Positions 41,601 to 55,597 of a stretch of 64,000 nucleotides of DNA are shown one piece after another. Numbering within the stretch: the stretch's first letter is position 1; each line of letters opens with the position of its first letter. A program made the translations under genes and the position numbers. The DNA is taken from the NCBI RefSeq assembly GCF_021134715.1, contig NC_060021.1, forward strand, positions 1,674,001-1,738,000, read 5' to 3'. The notes under the pieces are model-generated. The model did not search any database. It was not told where the DNA came from and saw only the letters and a program-made list of their open reading frames with translations. This stretch comes from Daphnia pulex. Its lineage: Eukaryota > Arthropoda > Branchiopoda > Diplostraca > Daphniidae.

Positions 41601-44600
41601 CTTTGTACGCAAATTATTATTTTTAAAAGTACCGCGTGCAAAAACATTTAGTGTTCGTGTTCGTGATCGTGATTCAAGAATGATTTTCTGGAGATAAAGT
41701 ACCCTTTATTTTCTTTTAGGGCGACACAATTAGGCGTTTTCCGTCATATGCTAATACAATTTATTGAAAAGAATTTAAAAGTTTACTGAATTTTACGAAG
41801 GAGCAAACAATTCAAATTATTACCCGAACTTGGCATCGAAACAAGTAGTAAATATTATGCGCTACGTTATTATGTAACCTACGTTTTCATTCGTCGAACG
41901 TCCAGTTCCTCCGTTAGTAGAACACCATCACACTGGGACGATTTGGGAAGAAAAAAAAGTGTAATTGATTTCAGCACGATACACATTGTTTTCATTAACA
42001 TATGAAATAAATCTTATACCTGATTTTTAAAAGGAGGACAGTCCTCAATACCCAAACATTTTCTACGTCGTGGAGCAACCAATCAAACACGCTCCAAAAA
42101 TTAAATTCCTCCATTTCCATAAGCCATTCAATCTAGCGCACTCAGTGGAGCAATCCTTATGTTTCGTAATTTTGTTTCTTAGTAAAATATTTAATTGACA
42201 AAAAAATACTATTGGTTTTCTTATCCTTGGCTTTCAGTTGGATATAGCGCTTGAAGCGTTTATCGTAGAATTAGATGCCAATACCGATAGCATAGCTGTT
42301 TTTAGTAACGTTTTACTATAACTATGGAATCTTCCAGGGCTTACTGACTCTCAAATTTGTTAAAAACTTGTTATGTTACAACAAGAGTCCAGCAGCAGCA
42401 GACAGATTTCGAAATGACACACAGGTTATTTGCTGACCATCAAAATGTGAATCTGCTGTCCATTCTGGAAAGCAGCCAGGCATCAGATGCAAAGAAATAA
42501 TGGGCACCGAACCACGGTATACCAGAACTCAGCAAGCAAACAAACAAACAAAAAAAAGTCGTGTCGTCTGTTCTTCATCAGGACGATATAGAGTTGCGAT
42601 AGCCTCTATATATAAAATAGAAATCTATGTAGTATCCGGTTGAACTGGAATTTGCTGACCAGTGTTTTCTTGTTTGCATATGTAGGCCTAATACTTGTCT
42701 AACGAGCCGTAACGAGCCACTAACAACAAGTACAACTAGTCATTACTTTTGCGTTATTATGCGGTAAGCAATGCTTCTGTTCTACCGCCTTTTTTTATCC
42801 CACCCACTATTTAATAAGTCCCACCCACTACCTTATATAGACTCCATCCAAAATGGTATAGGGAAATGACGCAATGGATGCAACCATCCCTTCTTTGCGG
42901 CTCGATGTACACTACTTATTACTCTAATAAGAAAGGGCAATTTATTTCATAACCGTTCCTGGAAGACTTCTGTAGCCGACTCGTAGCAAAATTAAAAGAA
43001 TGGTTGTGCCCTACAGGATAATTAGTTCGTCCCAGTCAGGTCTTGCATTTTGAAAAGGCTAATTAATTTTCCTATAAACAGGCTGCAGGCTGCTTCAGTC
43101 TCTGATGATGAAATCATAAATTTCACCGACAAAGACTGACGAGAAGAGCTGCAACATAATCCCAAATAATGAGACGAGGGAATTACTGAATATTCAATGA
43201 AACGGAATTATTCAATTTCTTGCGTGCGTTCATGAGAATGGATTGCTGTGTTTCCTGTGTGTTTCACATCGAGAGAAAAAAGTCGGTGTCTGGACGGTAG
43301 GCTGTTGTCTGACCCACTATATAATGTGACACAGTTTAGTGCTGGGACTTGAGATCGTCAACAGACGAAAGGTGAGGCATGCCGACGGTGGCCGAATGAA
43401 ATCTTCTGCTGCTGAATCCTGAATTCCAAACAGGTTTTACGAGAGAACCTTGACTTGTCTCAAACTGTCTCAGCATTCCAACATGGCAATAAGGCTAATG
43501 CTTCTGCAGTGTTAGGAGGGAGTTATAAACCGTAAAGCAGTCCTAGTATGGAGAATTTAATTGGATGTTAGTTTAATATCTCACGTTAGCGTTGTCTACC
43601 TGCGCATTGGATAAAACCTGATACTGTATTTCCCAGGGTGAATAATAATATTGAAAACAAACGTTTCTACACCTTTTGATATAGCTATAGTAAGGATTTC
43701 GAACTATAGTCCAAATTAGGCTATGTTTGCAATTAATTACTGGAACATAAATATTCGGATTAAATTCACGCACCGTCAGCCCCACATTCGTATTTTGAAA
43801 ATGATTTTCAAACCAGATTTTTTTGCTACATTAAGTGTCGCCTCTCTTGTGTGGGAAGTGGGTCCGTGGTACCATCAATTTAATATTAATAAATCATAAA
43901 AGTGTAACCTGTTTTAACTTTGCGCAAGATCATTATCGGTATAAATTATAAATAGGTAGCGTTTAATTAAAAAAAACGACTGCCATATAGAGCCATGAGC
44001 TTCAATTTCTGAAATAACTGAATCAGAACACAATCAGTATACCCACTCTTGCAATGCGACTCTGACGTATCGCTGTATGAACTCATTAAATGACACTTAA
44101 CGGCGGATGTATTCTAAGCAAAGTGCAATCAGAAATTTTATGATATAGAAAAGCACTTAATGAATCAGACTAAAGAAGATCAGTTTCTCGTTCGGCAAAT
44201 TGCCAATAATGTTGTCCACCTTGGGCTGATTTGGATGCATGTTGTTGCAGCTGTTAACTATCGGCCTATCACGCAATGCGTGAGTGCCAAGGTGAGTGCT
44301 TATTTCTTCAAATGGCAGACGCTAATGTACTGTTATAATGAAATTAAAATTCAGGTTTCATTCTCAAACGATACATTAAGGAAGAAAACACCACTCACAA
44401 AAACTTGCGCTTGATTCAAACTATTTATAAACTTGTACATCAGTACAAACAGACAAAAAAATAACGGTCAAATGTGATATAATGACTAGACGGATTAACC
44501 GGTACAACTGGATTAGTTTAAATAAAACTAAACTATTAGCCTCCCATTTTTTTTATTATTGGCGGATGACTGGAACTGGATGTTGAGAAAGTTAAATTAA

Positions 44601-45850
44601 TTTTTTTTCTTTAAAATTTTGTTTAACCTACATTTTTTTAAAACTCAAATTCCTTTCCTTGACAGAGGACACGCTAAACCGCTTTCAATAGAAAATAGCC
44701 CCACAACAAAAAAAGCGGTCATCATTCATCAGACTTATTTATCATGTCAGGTATCATGCTGGGTAATAATTAGGGCATGGGGGTCTCATCTGCTTGGGGT
44801 ATATCAAAAGTCATTTTTCGGAAGACGATTGCAGATTTTGTTTGACATAGTTCATCAGTCTCTGTTTTTAGTATTCATAGTATTTTTTAATTAAAATACA
44901 AAAGCCCTGAAAGCGCAAATATACAAATTTATTCATATTGCTGGAAATGGTTGTTCGTTTAAATATAGACTGCAGCTGGCAGGAACAGTAAAAAAAATGT
45001 CGGATGAAATCTGTATAACACGTTTGCGTGCAAAAACCAGACAAGATGTCAAGCACCATCAAACTGCGCTTCGCGTGTTACGATATTACGTAAGCCTCTT
45101 TGTCGGCTCTGCATATGTCGTCCGGATGCACAAGTAACCTATTATTTTTTTTACACATGTGTCTTGTCAAATTTTGGAAATAGACTGGAGAAAACCCTAC
45201 AACTGGTTTCCCTATTATTCTAGTTTCATTCTAAAAGCCAGTAATTTAGTAGGTTGACTCTCCAACTACGATAAACGGTTTCTTAGCTCACTAGACGCTT
45301 CGTTTGTAACTTCCAAATGCAAATGATGATTTCATTTAATAGCGAGCGGCACGTGTAACAGCTGATCCTGCAACTTTGTTCAACGTCTAGACGGTCTCGC
45401 TACTGCAACTTTGCTCTTAACTCCATCTATTGATCCAATAGAACTTTGGCTTCGATGATTCGGGGAACTCCGAGTACAAGAACCCAAGTTTGACTCGTTT
45501 TCTATTCAAAATTTCTACTCCTCACTCGAATCAAAATATGTTATAAAATGTCCCAAGACGACACTTTTCTGTATTTCCATAATGTATTGTGTTAGAATGA
45601 TAACAAACAATCATAGATTAGTTAGATGTAAGAAAAGGAGAGCGAGAAAAGAGGCGAAACCTGAGTTGAAAATATGTACACCGTTAAAGTGGGGGAGGGG
45701 GGGGGGGGATATTGTAAAGTGCGCGAGCGAGCAGGTCCTAAGAAAACAGCGAAAATCATAATAATAATAATAGTAATAATGAGTGTCGTGTACAGAGAAT
45801 CAACGCGTATGGAGATAACCTAGAGACACAGTATTTTTGTGTTTCTTTCC
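38620..45850. other. About 7 kb without a recognisable gene
   Basis: AT-rich throughout, with only short frames (for example 40140-40427 and 44160-44414) that have no motif. Short simple repeats (CACACACAC at about 41500; a G-rich run at about 45690-45708; an AATAATAAT run at about 45760) are present. No transposon domain was seen. It may be regulatory or intronic DNA; the sequence does not tell. Confidence 0.5.
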
Positions 45851-46129
45851 GTCAGAAAACAAACAAAGGTAGAGGCCAAAAGAGACGAAAAATTTTACGC
45901 ATACAAGAGAGGGAGAAACGGTCCAAAGAACAGCTATTCACAAAACGGGAAGATGTACATAACACGTTGAATTTCCTACAAACGGACACACGACGGCGAA
46001 ATACATGAGAAAGTAACAACGCTTTCCAGGTGTCACTGCCAAAGCGCCACAGTGTAGATTGACGAGGATCGAGGGGGTGGGTGGGCACGTCATCACACAC
46101 TGCGTTATTGTTTAAAGAATCTAAGTTGT

Positions 46130-49100
46130 CTAACTACATTCCATCTCAATGTCCCAGGTTTGAACGATGCGCGACTGATCCTCGGGCAAGTAGTGAAGTA
46201 GCGAGTACGGCGAAGTAGTGTCGACGTTGGTCAACAGGTCAATAGTGCGGATCCACTCTTCGAACGCGATGCCCGATCCTTTTTCCAGGGAGATGCAAGA
46301 TTGATCACCCGGCTGGTAATGAACGCGCCAAAAGCGCAACAACTGGAACAAGCTCGATAAGATGTGACGTGGTTCCAAGCAACGCTTCTTGTTTGCACCC
46401 ACTTCACTCCCGGCCGGACCTGCAGACGATAATAATAATAATAACAATCCGGAATTAAAAACAGACCAAAGATCATCCTTTGGCTGGCTTGACGTTTGAT
46501 TCTTACCTAGTCGGAGCTGCTCGATCGTAGCTGTGGCAAGCATTTTCAGGCAATTGGCCAGCGTACCCTGGCGGGCGGCCAGCATTAGAATAATGAGTGC
46601 CGTGTTGAGACAGCTGACGTTCTCCAGCGTCAGGGTATCGACCGAAATGGATGAGACTAGTAGGGCTAGGTAGCATACACGTCGGCGTAAGTGCAAGAAC
46701 CAAGAAAAGAACTTGGACGTCGGGAAGAAAACGGCAGCCTGTTGAAACCGTCCGCCGCTGCCGCCCTCCATGCAGTGATCCATCGTCAAGAAAACGGATC
46801 GCAAGAACATGTTCGAATCAATTAGATTGCCGTGAACAACTTCCAGATATTTCGACACCTAATGACGATACAATTAAAATTTTAATAAATACATAATTAA
46901 AGATCCAACTACACCACCAAATTTGGGTTCTTACTTTAGCTTCGTTTGGTAACAGTATATCCAGCTGTCGGCAAGCTTCCATGTTAAACCGGATCATTTC
47001 TCCGAGAAGGTCAAAGCTACTCTGGGCCACTTCACGTGGTGGACCCGTAGCGAGAGATCCGTTATTACGGGCAATTCCAGCCACACCACCAACAACAACG
47101 GAAGGTTCAACAGCGGACTCGCTTTCCAGCAAAACGTGGACAATGTGCTGCAACAGACCACGGTTAATCACAAACAGCTGATCAGCTACCCCGTACTGAC
47201 TGCTGCTGCGCAACCAGCTCTCAACAGCCCGACAAAGCCAAAATCTAATCGGAATAAAACTGACATTAGCCGAATTCGTAATACTTTCAATGATACTAAA
47301 ACACACCTGAAAATCGAGGAGGTGGGCACGTTTTTCAAAACTCGGATTATTTTAGACAGTAGACCCGAGCCTCCTGTGCAATAAGGTAAACTGGCCATGC
47401 TGGACGCAACGCCTATTCCGGAAGAAGTGGAAGCTGATGATGATGAAGAACTGGTACTACTCGTGGAACTGGGAACCATCGAACTTTCAAATTCGCCGTA
47501 AAGCTGTTTGAGCTCATCCATTTCGCCATACGAGAGTAGCACATGTTTGTAAGTGCTATGTGAACAGAAGTTGTGTACCAATCTAAGTAACTGGATCTTA
47601 AGAATCATTTCCTGTGATGAAGACAAAAATAATTGCATAACTTGAAATTGTAAAGAAAATATTAATGATTTAACTTACTGGGCTGCAATTGCACTGATTG
47701 GCGTGATCAGTTGTATGTCTAGTTGTTGACGGCCTATTGATAGAATGATAGAAAATATGGGTTAACCTTGAGATATTAAAAAAAAAAAAAAACTGTCACA
47801 AAATACTAACTTCCAAAGAAATTGCTCAAATAACGCAGACAGAAGTGGACCAATGCCTAATTTAGCCAAAATTTCTTGCACTTTGCCTCGCTGACTGCCC
47901 GTTAGAAGCAAACTTAGCAAGTATAGAGCATCAACTCGTCGTGTCAATTGGGACGGCAGTTCCAAAGCATCCGCCACGTAGCTTTCTGTATCCATATTTA
48001 CTTGAGAGCTCATTTCAAGCTCATCTCTAAACACGTCCTCCAATACAGCTAAATAAATAAGGGGATAGTTTAAACATTCATCAGCATTTAAGGTTCATTT
48101 AACTTTTAAACTACCTTGAAGGAATCCACCTACAGTATCGAAACTGTGACTGTTGTGTGATAGGTTCTCATCAATCCAAGCCATCCATTGTTCGTTTTCG
48201 GTGCTGGGAAGGGGATAACGTGGAACGACTTTAAAAAAAAAAAGGTTTTTAATTATTAAATTCTGTTAAAAAACAAACACTAACAAGTAATTCTTACAAG
48301 GCAGACTGCAAGCGTAATTAAGGACTTTCCCCAAAAGACCAGGTATGGCAACAACAAAGTCTCGATTTAAACTGGACACCGTCATTTCGTTTATGCGTGT
48401 GTTAAGCTTTTGTCGTCGCTGGGCCAAAACTATTCAGAATTATTGTGATAAAAATTAAAGACTGCCTCTAGATAAATGGTTGGATTTAAAATATCTTACG
48501 AGAGGCCCTATTTTCACATTCGTCGACGTCAGATACGGCTAAGGAGAGGACACGGTATGTCTGAGACAAAGTTTCATCGTCCAGTTGCTGTAAAACATCA
48601 CTGAGTCTCTCTGAAAAGGAAAACAAATTGATTAAAACTCAGAAACGTAGTTTGTTACCAATGATCAAGAATTCTTACTGAAACCGTCCAACTGGACTAA
48701 TTCGTTTCTAGATAAGAGAAGGTGTTCAATGAGATCGCATGCCGTCTCCGTCAATGTAGTAGATTTCAGTAAGCGGAAGCAATGTGCTAAAAGGGGGTCA
48801 CAGGTAGATAGAGCGAGACTGCAATCGGGATCGAGGATGGACAACTGTCGCAAAATCACTAGGCACATCTTCTGAATTCGCATAGCGTCCGCATTTCTTC
48901 TTGTCCTATGTATGATCTCCATCCTGTGGTTAAACCATAACAATTCTTTTGTTAATATTTCATGAACTTCCAGAAAATTTTAGACTTTAAATGAGTGACA
49001 CATTACCCAAATTTTGCTTTGGAAAGGGAATCATATGGTACATAAGAAAGGATCAGAGTAATCAGCAGGTCCATTCCTCCTTCTTTGTTGAAAACAATGG

Positions 49101-49532
49101 CCAGCTGATCGTTTTGCTGGTTTTCAGTTCTTTCATTAAGGGCAGCTTCTAAAGTCACTGAAGGCTTGAGTTGACCATGGAATTTCTTCCAGAAAATAAT
49201 AAAATATTTTTAAAATTAGTTTAAAGAAATTTTCATTGTGTTGGAACATTTAAATAAATCAACTCACATCAAGCAATTTGGTAAGGTCTTCAGGATGTGG
49301 AGGACCATTGTGAATACACGCCTGTAAAATTTTCATTACTGGGGCTACTTGAGACACTAACCCAGGATATCGTGCAAGAACTTCAGCATGGACCTACAAA
49401 TAACAAGGTATTGAGTACAAAGATTTTAACGGTCATGAATTGATATAGGCCTACCTGTGTAATATTGCATGGGCCTCTGCCTGAGTATTGACTGGACAAA
49501 AGCTGCACAGATATGTTTGAACTTTTCTTCAT
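46130..49532 (-). CDS. TRPC4AP: TRPC4AP (TRUSS) homologue
   Basis: TRPC4AP is a DCAF-type substrate receptor of the CUL4-DDB1 ubiquitin ligase and a scaffold in TNF and TRPC signalling. About thirteen exons are read from ATG at 49532 (MKKSSNISVQLL; exon 49532-49455) to the stop at 46130. Later exons include 49393-49268 and about 49185-49006, then blocks near 48923-48680, 48612-48502, 48430-48298, 48230-48113, 48048-47810, 47610-47320, 47300-46935, 46858-46510 and 46425-46130. Diagnostic segments: SFDLLGEMIRFN, LIDSNMFLRSVFLTMD, TLENVSCLNTALIILMLAAR, LLRFWRVHYQPGDQSCISLE. Introns are mostly 60-100 nt. No lesion seen. It is divergent from the GORASP gene across about 500 bp. Confidence 0.88.
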
Positions 49533-50028
49533 TTTAACTCTTGCACAATTTCAAGTTCAAACTGGTGAAAAGAAACCTAATGCAGGCAGTAATTTTGGCG
49601 AAAGTCGCAATGTGATACCTCCCACCTCTACACACTCACTTGAAAGGCATAGTTTCGTGCGAAATTAGGTACTGAATGAACCCAGTTTGCCGAGAAATGT
49701 TAAAGACTGAGACGAAAGGGGCGGAAAACTAATTCAGATTTTCTTTTCGCTGAAAACAATAAGACATTGAACTCGCAACTCAACGAGACAGCGACGAGAA
49801 AGACACCTCCTTTGAGTCTCCTTTCTTCGTTCTTTACTTTCTTGTTTTTTAGCAGACCAATATTGCGCCCGCGCGCCACTCGTTTACGAACGCACTCATT
49901 GATGTGACCTCAGGCTAAACAACACGTCACGTCCCTTGAAGTCCGAGAATTATTCTGTTTCGAGTTTTCGACAAGACAAAAAACCACGACAAAACTTTTA
50001 ATATAACTTTTTCTGTGTTGCGCACGCA
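49533..50028. promoter_or_regulatory. Divergent promoter region TRPC4AP / GORASP
   Basis: 496 bases separate the two start codons, which point away from each other. No TATA box is obvious near either end. A GC-richer patch (GCGCCCGCGCGCCACTCG, about 49864-49881) lies inside. A shared, housekeeping-type promoter is likely. Confidence 0.6.
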
Positions 50029-51509
50029 ATGGGTGGCTCTCAAAGTTTACAGATTCCGGGTGGAGGTACTGAAGGATATCACGTTCTAAGGGTAATAACA
50101 ATTATTATTAATTAAAAATATTTAAATATGAAGGCGAAACCAAATCGATGATGTGTCATTCCATAGGTGCAAGATGGATCGCCGGGACAGCGAGCCGGAC
50201 TTGAATCTTTCTTTGATTTCATTGTAGCTATTGGAAGCACTCGGCTGGTATAAATGAACCTCTTTTTTTTTGTTTTGTTTCCAACAAACTAACCTAATTA
50301 ATGTGTTTTTTTCTTAAATGTTTGAAGGATCAAGACAATGAAACGCTTAAAGACCTTCTCAAGTTAAATGTTGAACGAGAAGTTAAATTAACAGTGTACA
50401 GTTCAAAAACCCAGACTGTACGACAGCTTGGCATCATCCCAAGTCAAATGTGGGGTGGTTCAGGCCTTTTGGGTGTCTCCATTCGGTTTTGTTCTTTTGA
50501 AGGTGCCAACGAGAATGTCTGGCATATCCTGGTATGAAATGTCAAATTATTATAAAAAGAAGAGGTAACTAAAATGTGTTGTTTTTACAGGATGTGCAAC
50601 CAAATTCTCCTGCCCAGCAAGCTTGCCTGCAAGCCCATTCTGACTACATCATTGGTGCTGATTCTGTGCTGCATGAAAGTGAAGATCTTTTTACATTAGT
50701 GGAGGCCCATGAAAATAGACAGTTGAAGCTGTATGTCTACAACACAGAGAGTGATTCATGCCGTGAAGTGACCATCACACCAAACTCTCAATGGGGAGGA
50801 GAGGGCAGGTAAATTTGTAAACCAGTTTACTGTAATTTCAAAGTCATATTTTGACTAACAAGATTATATTATTTATAGCCTGGGATGTGGAATTGGTTAT
50901 GGTTATTTGCATCGTATTCCCCTGCGGACGGGTAACGCCGATCCCCGTACTGCCGAGAAGACACCGCTCCTATCAGAGCAAGCTAGCGAGGAAAACGCCA
51001 CTGCGCAATCGAATCCCAATCCATTGGAACTTGGAGCTATTCCCACTATTCCGACTTTGCCAACTTCATCGGCTACCACTTTACAAGTAAGTTCATTCTT
51101 AAAAATCATTGTGTGTGATTTGTTTAATGTTTTATTAATAAAAATCTAGGCTATCTTTGGTCCACCCTCTACTACGAATGAAGATTTCATCGTTCCAACA
51201 AACGCTTCAACAGACTTGGCTGAGCTCCCCCCACCTATTTTCACAGGCGTTACTATGCCTGCTCCAGCCCCGCCAAATATACCAGGCATGCCTAGTCTGC
51301 CACCTTTAACAACGCCCATCTCGCTCCCAGGCATGCCCCCTATAACAGTCAGCTGCTCTTTGCCTCAGTCTGCTCTTCAAGGAGTCGCTCCCGCCCCTCC
51401 TGTATTGTCGGCAGCAGTATTACCTCCGCCTCCTCAAATGTCTGAAAATCCTTCGCCGCCGGGCGTCAATCCCTACAGGGCGATACCGAGCAGTGCGTCG
51501 GGAGTGTAA
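50029..51509 (+). CDS. GORASP: Golgi reassembly-stacking protein (GRASP55/65)
   Basis: GRASP proteins tether Golgi cisternae by self-association of two PDZ-like domains at the membrane. Six exons, all with clean GT-AG introns: 50029-50091, 50167-50247, 50328-50531, 50591-50808, 50879-51086, 51150-51509. The start is MGGSQS, with Gly2 for N-myristoylation. PDZ1 ([33 protein letters not shown]) and PDZ2 ([41 protein letters not shown]) follow in the family order. The C-terminal part is Pro-rich, as usual. Stop TAA at 51507-51509. Shorter than vertebrate forms only in the disordered tail. Looks intact. Confidence 0.96.
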
Positions 51510-51623
51510 CATTTTCAATCAAAACAACGAGATTGGGGGGATTGGTCTTTATATGATGGATTATTTTGTCTTGCTTTACCATGCATAGTACAGTTGGAAA
51601 TTGTATGAGTGTTTAACTTTTGC

Positions 51624-51636
51624 TTTATTGAATAAA
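51624..51636. terminator. Back-to-back polyadenylation signals
   Basis: TTTATT (AATAAA on the minus strand) at 51624-51629 and AATAAA on the plus strand at 51631-51636 lie one base apart, between convergent genes whose stop codons are 152 bases apart. The plus-strand signal serves GORASP, the minus-strand one AASDH. Confidence 0.75.
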
Positions 51637-51661
51637 TCGTGGGTTTGAGAGGTGATTAAAT

Positions 51662-54600
51662 TTACATACAATTATTAACTAATTCAAAGCAGTAGAGATT
51701 GTTGTCTCGACAACCGACGACCACCAGTTGATCGACCATGACAGGTGAGGAAAAAACTTCCCCATCTAAACGAGTTTGAGCTAGCGATCGACCACTATCA
51801 AGTTCCATAACTCTCAAGTGGCCAGCAGTGTCGCTGCAGATAATTAAAGACGTTGCAAAGGGCGAAGAGTAAATGGGATTAGTAAATTCCGCACGCCATA
51901 GCTGTTGACCACTTTCTTCGTCGAGACAATAAAGAAAATGATCGTGTGAGCCAAAAATGATCCGCTTGTCTGCAACAGTTGGGGTCGAAAAGATGGGTCC
52001 AGCCGCTTGGTAACGCCAAACAATGTCACCCGTATCTGCTGAGCAACAATTTATGAATCCATCAACACTGGCTAACAAGCAGCGCTCAGATTTTGAAAAC
52101 CAGACAGGACTAGAAAAAATGGGGGTAGACAGCTTAATCGTCCATAACAGTTGACCGGAAGTGACACTAAGCGCAGAGCAAGTTCCATCCAAAGCAGCGG
52201 AAAGAATGCGATTATTTCCATCCCAAGCCACGGAGGCAAACAAACTGCCTTCAGAAATGGTTTTCCTCCACAACAGCTCTCCACGGGCAACGGATAAAGA
52301 ATAAAGAGTCCGGTCATGGGAGCCGAATATAACACTTGGGCCAGTGCAAACTGGACTAGATTTAATAGCATCGCCGGTGGAATAATGCCAACAAATTCGT
52401 CCAGTCAATGCGTCCAGGCAGTAGAGGTTGCCATCGTAGCAACCGACAAAAATGTTCACACCATTCATGTCACAGCTAGCAGAAGATTCGATCCGCTCAG
52501 GTAGTTCAGTTGTCCAAATCTCCTGTCCACTATCCAGTTTAACGGCGGAGAAACGATGCGAGTGAGAACCGATAAATACTGCATCACCCTCAGTCCTATT
52601 TTAAAAGAGAATATTTTAGGATTAACAAATAATTTGGGCAATTTATTATTTACCTTCGAATGACAAGAGGAGAAGCGTCTATACATTTCTTTAAATTGAA
52701 TTTCCAAATTTGTTTCAGCCTAAGTGTTGAGGCTTTTGATACCACGTCCGTGACTTTAGACGATGTTTGACTTCGTTGAAAAATTTCAACTTTAGATTGA
52801 TTTTGAAGTGAGCTAATGGGGCCATTTAACGACTCCTTCCGAATATAATCAACTGTTTCTTTCCAGTTTTGATTCAGTAGAATGTCGGTGAGCAGCGGAA
52901 GTGATCGAGACGTTTCCTCTTGAATTTGGTTGACTAGTCTGAGCGCAGACAGCGAATTTCCTCCGCTTAAGATGAAGTTGGACTCATCGGTGGCAGTTTG
53001 GCCAGTAGCATTCCTCCATTCATTATCAAGAATGGTCTCCCAGTTCAATTTTCCGTCATGTTTTGGTGTAGTTTGAATTAATTGGAGCAATTTTTTGCGA
53101 TCTATTTTACCATGCTTCGACATGGGAAGTGAATCAAGAATTCGAATGACATCTGGTTGTTCGACGGCCGCAGCGTTCTCCTGGAAAAATTGCAGCAAGT
53201 GATCGACGACGGAAATTCCGTTGCAAACGAGAACTAGCAGCCGGTTAGAATCAAGTAACGCGCAACATTGCTGCACTAGACCGGATGATAGAGCTAATAT
53301 TTCAACGGAGTGAAGGTTCAACCGCTTTCCCATTCGCTTCACTGTTTCATCCTTCCGTCCCCTGTAATACAGTTTCCCGTTGAGAAACTCAACGCGATCA
53401 CCCGTTGGTCGGAAGACGGGCTTCTTAATTGAATCTGGTGTCTCGTCGTCTAAAAGGCAAATTCTCCGTCCTCCCAGCCATAAATAACCTTCGCCTCCTT
53501 GATCTCGGTGTATCTCTTCTTCGTCTTCATTTATTACGCGGAGATCCGTTTCGCCCAAAGCATGCCCCAAATCAACTTGAATTTCATTCGACTTTATCTT
53601 GGATAAAGTGGCCCAGCAGGAAACTTCTGTAATGCCGTAGATATTGTAAAAGACGGTAGAATGGCCCGGCGAACTAAATTCTGAAAGGGTCTTGAGTGCT
53701 GGAAATGCCTCTCCGCCAAGCACAATGATTCGCAGAGGCGAGGACGGATACAGCAAATGGGTTTTCGACAGCTGTGGTCCAAATTGCAATAAAAAAGATG
53801 GTGTAGCTTGAAGAAAAGTCACACCTTCTTTGCGAATGATTTCGGCAAGTTTTGATGGAATGGCTTTGATCGAAGGTTTTACAAGGACCATTCTAGCGCC
53901 GGTTGAAAACGTTAGGAATAGATCAACAATGCTCGGATCAAATGTGAACGGTGAAGCGATAAAAATAACGTCCGTTTGATGAATATTGAAAATTTTTCTA
54001 AAAATAAACACGGAAAATATTTTCTGTTCTGGTGATGAGTATTTAAAAAAAAATTACCTAAGGTCAAGGATGTTGGGTAGTAAACAAGTGTGAGGAACGC
54101 GAACTACTTTTGGTGTTCCTGTGCTGCCTGATGTATGAATCAAGTAAGCAATATTCCACTCCTCAGGTAATGGGAAATTTACTAAACTTGAAGGTAGGCA
54201 CTCCTGGAATATATGCAGCTCATTTGCACCAAACACTCTTACTCTGGTAGTGAGCTTCCACCCAGAAAAAGCCTTTGAAGAATCAGATATAATGACTGAA
54301 GCTTTACTTCTTTTCACTACTTCTTCTTGCTTTAAAAGTGGGAAATCTGGATCTAGGTACATGAAGGAAGCCTTTGATTTTAATACCCTAACAACGAGTA
54401 AGTAAAATAAATACAATTATCACTTTTTTAGCTGTTGGATATGTTTACCCTAATATCAAGGAAGGGATTAGGTGATGAAGTTGTTGAATGGCAAAGACAA
54501 CAACACAATTTTCATAGCAGATCGGAAGGAGCGCTTTGGAAATCTGCTGCACATCATCTGATAAATCTCCATACAGCAATGTGATAGAACATTCTCCATC

Positions 54601-54669
54601 GTGGTAGGTCACAGCAGGGGATTGCGGATTTCGTATCGGGAAAACACAATCCAGCAAGGTTTTTGTCAT
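51662..54669 (-). CDS. AASDH: AASDH / ACSF4-type acyl-adenylating enzyme with PQQ propeller
   Basis: AASDH proteins join an AMP-binding adenylation domain, a phosphopantetheine carrier and a C-terminal PQQ-type beta-propeller; the substrate is debated (2-aminoadipate semialdehyde or beta-alanine by family). Exons: 54669-about 54450, about 54394-54060, 54000-about 52650, about 52600-51662. Adenylation motifs: YLIHTSGSTGTPKVV, FYNIYGITEVSCWATL, PTGDRVEF, YRGRKDETVKRMGKR, SKHGKIDRKKL. The carrier site is FILSGGNSLSALRLV (Ser for the cofactor). Propeller repeats follow: GCYDGNLYCLDALTGRICW, FGSHDRTLYSLSVARGEL, SVDGFINCCSADTGDIVW, FGSHDHFLYCLDEESGQQ. Start ATG at 54669. No lesion seen. Confidence 0.93.
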
Positions 54670-55597
54670 TTAATACCGCTCGGCACCGATTTCCACTGAA
54701 AAAAGTCAATAAATTATTGTTTTGGCTACATAGATTTGAAATATCAAAAACAACTTTTATGTTAAACAATTATTATTCTCTTCAATGGTATTTTGCCAAC
54801 ATATACCTCAGTAAATAACGACAAAAGAAAAGAGTGCTTCAGAAATTTCAAACTTGAATTCGTGTTGTTTTGATTTACGTACAGTGAATAAGCATGGCAA
54901 CAAAGAGCAGACGACTGCACACAGAGCCATCTTTTAGATCTTTGACCAAACTGCAAAACATAATATTGGAATTTCAGCAAATTTATTATTTTTCGTTTCC
55001 TTAATTCAAAATGTATGCATGAACATCACAAAAATATAATTTTTCTTCTGATTATAGTGTCATTGTGTACTTTTTAATTTGTCTACTGGTTTGGTTGGTA
55101 ACACCGAACCCCACGGCGAGAGAATCTTGCGTAGTTACGTTAGCCTGTTTTACGATCAATGCGGACGATACTTTATCAAACCAACGCCTGGGAAACCTTT
55201 GTGAACTGGTACGTTAGCTCTCTCAAGTTTAATTTAAAATCTGCTGTATTTAAATAGATTTTTGGCTGTTTCGTGTGTTTATTCTTTTTGGGAAGCATTG
55301 GAGATTTCATTAGACGTTTCAAAAGTTAAATTCAGTTTTTAAAAACATGTTAACCATTTGAATGAAATGTGCGTCGTTTCTTTCAACCGGCCTAACGACA
55401 CGTCAGACTTGTTATCACACGCCATTTGTACCCGCTCGTGATAAAGAATTAGAATTTATTTTCCTTTTCATAAATGATATTGTTGGCAGTAACTTAATTG
55501 TAGTAGTGTCACAGAATTTTTTTTTTTTTCAAAAATTCAAAATTTTTTTTTCTTAATTTTTTCCTTAATTGTTTTTCCAGAACTTACTACAAACCCA
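54670..55597. other. Divergent intergenic region AASDH / Kintoun-like gene
   Basis: AT-rich, with the likely 5' leaders of both genes. A short frame starting ATG at 55158 (MRTILYQTN..) ends at a donor-like TG|GTACGT, but its phase would create a stop if spliced to 55581, so it is more likely untranslated or unrelated. Confidence 0.45.
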
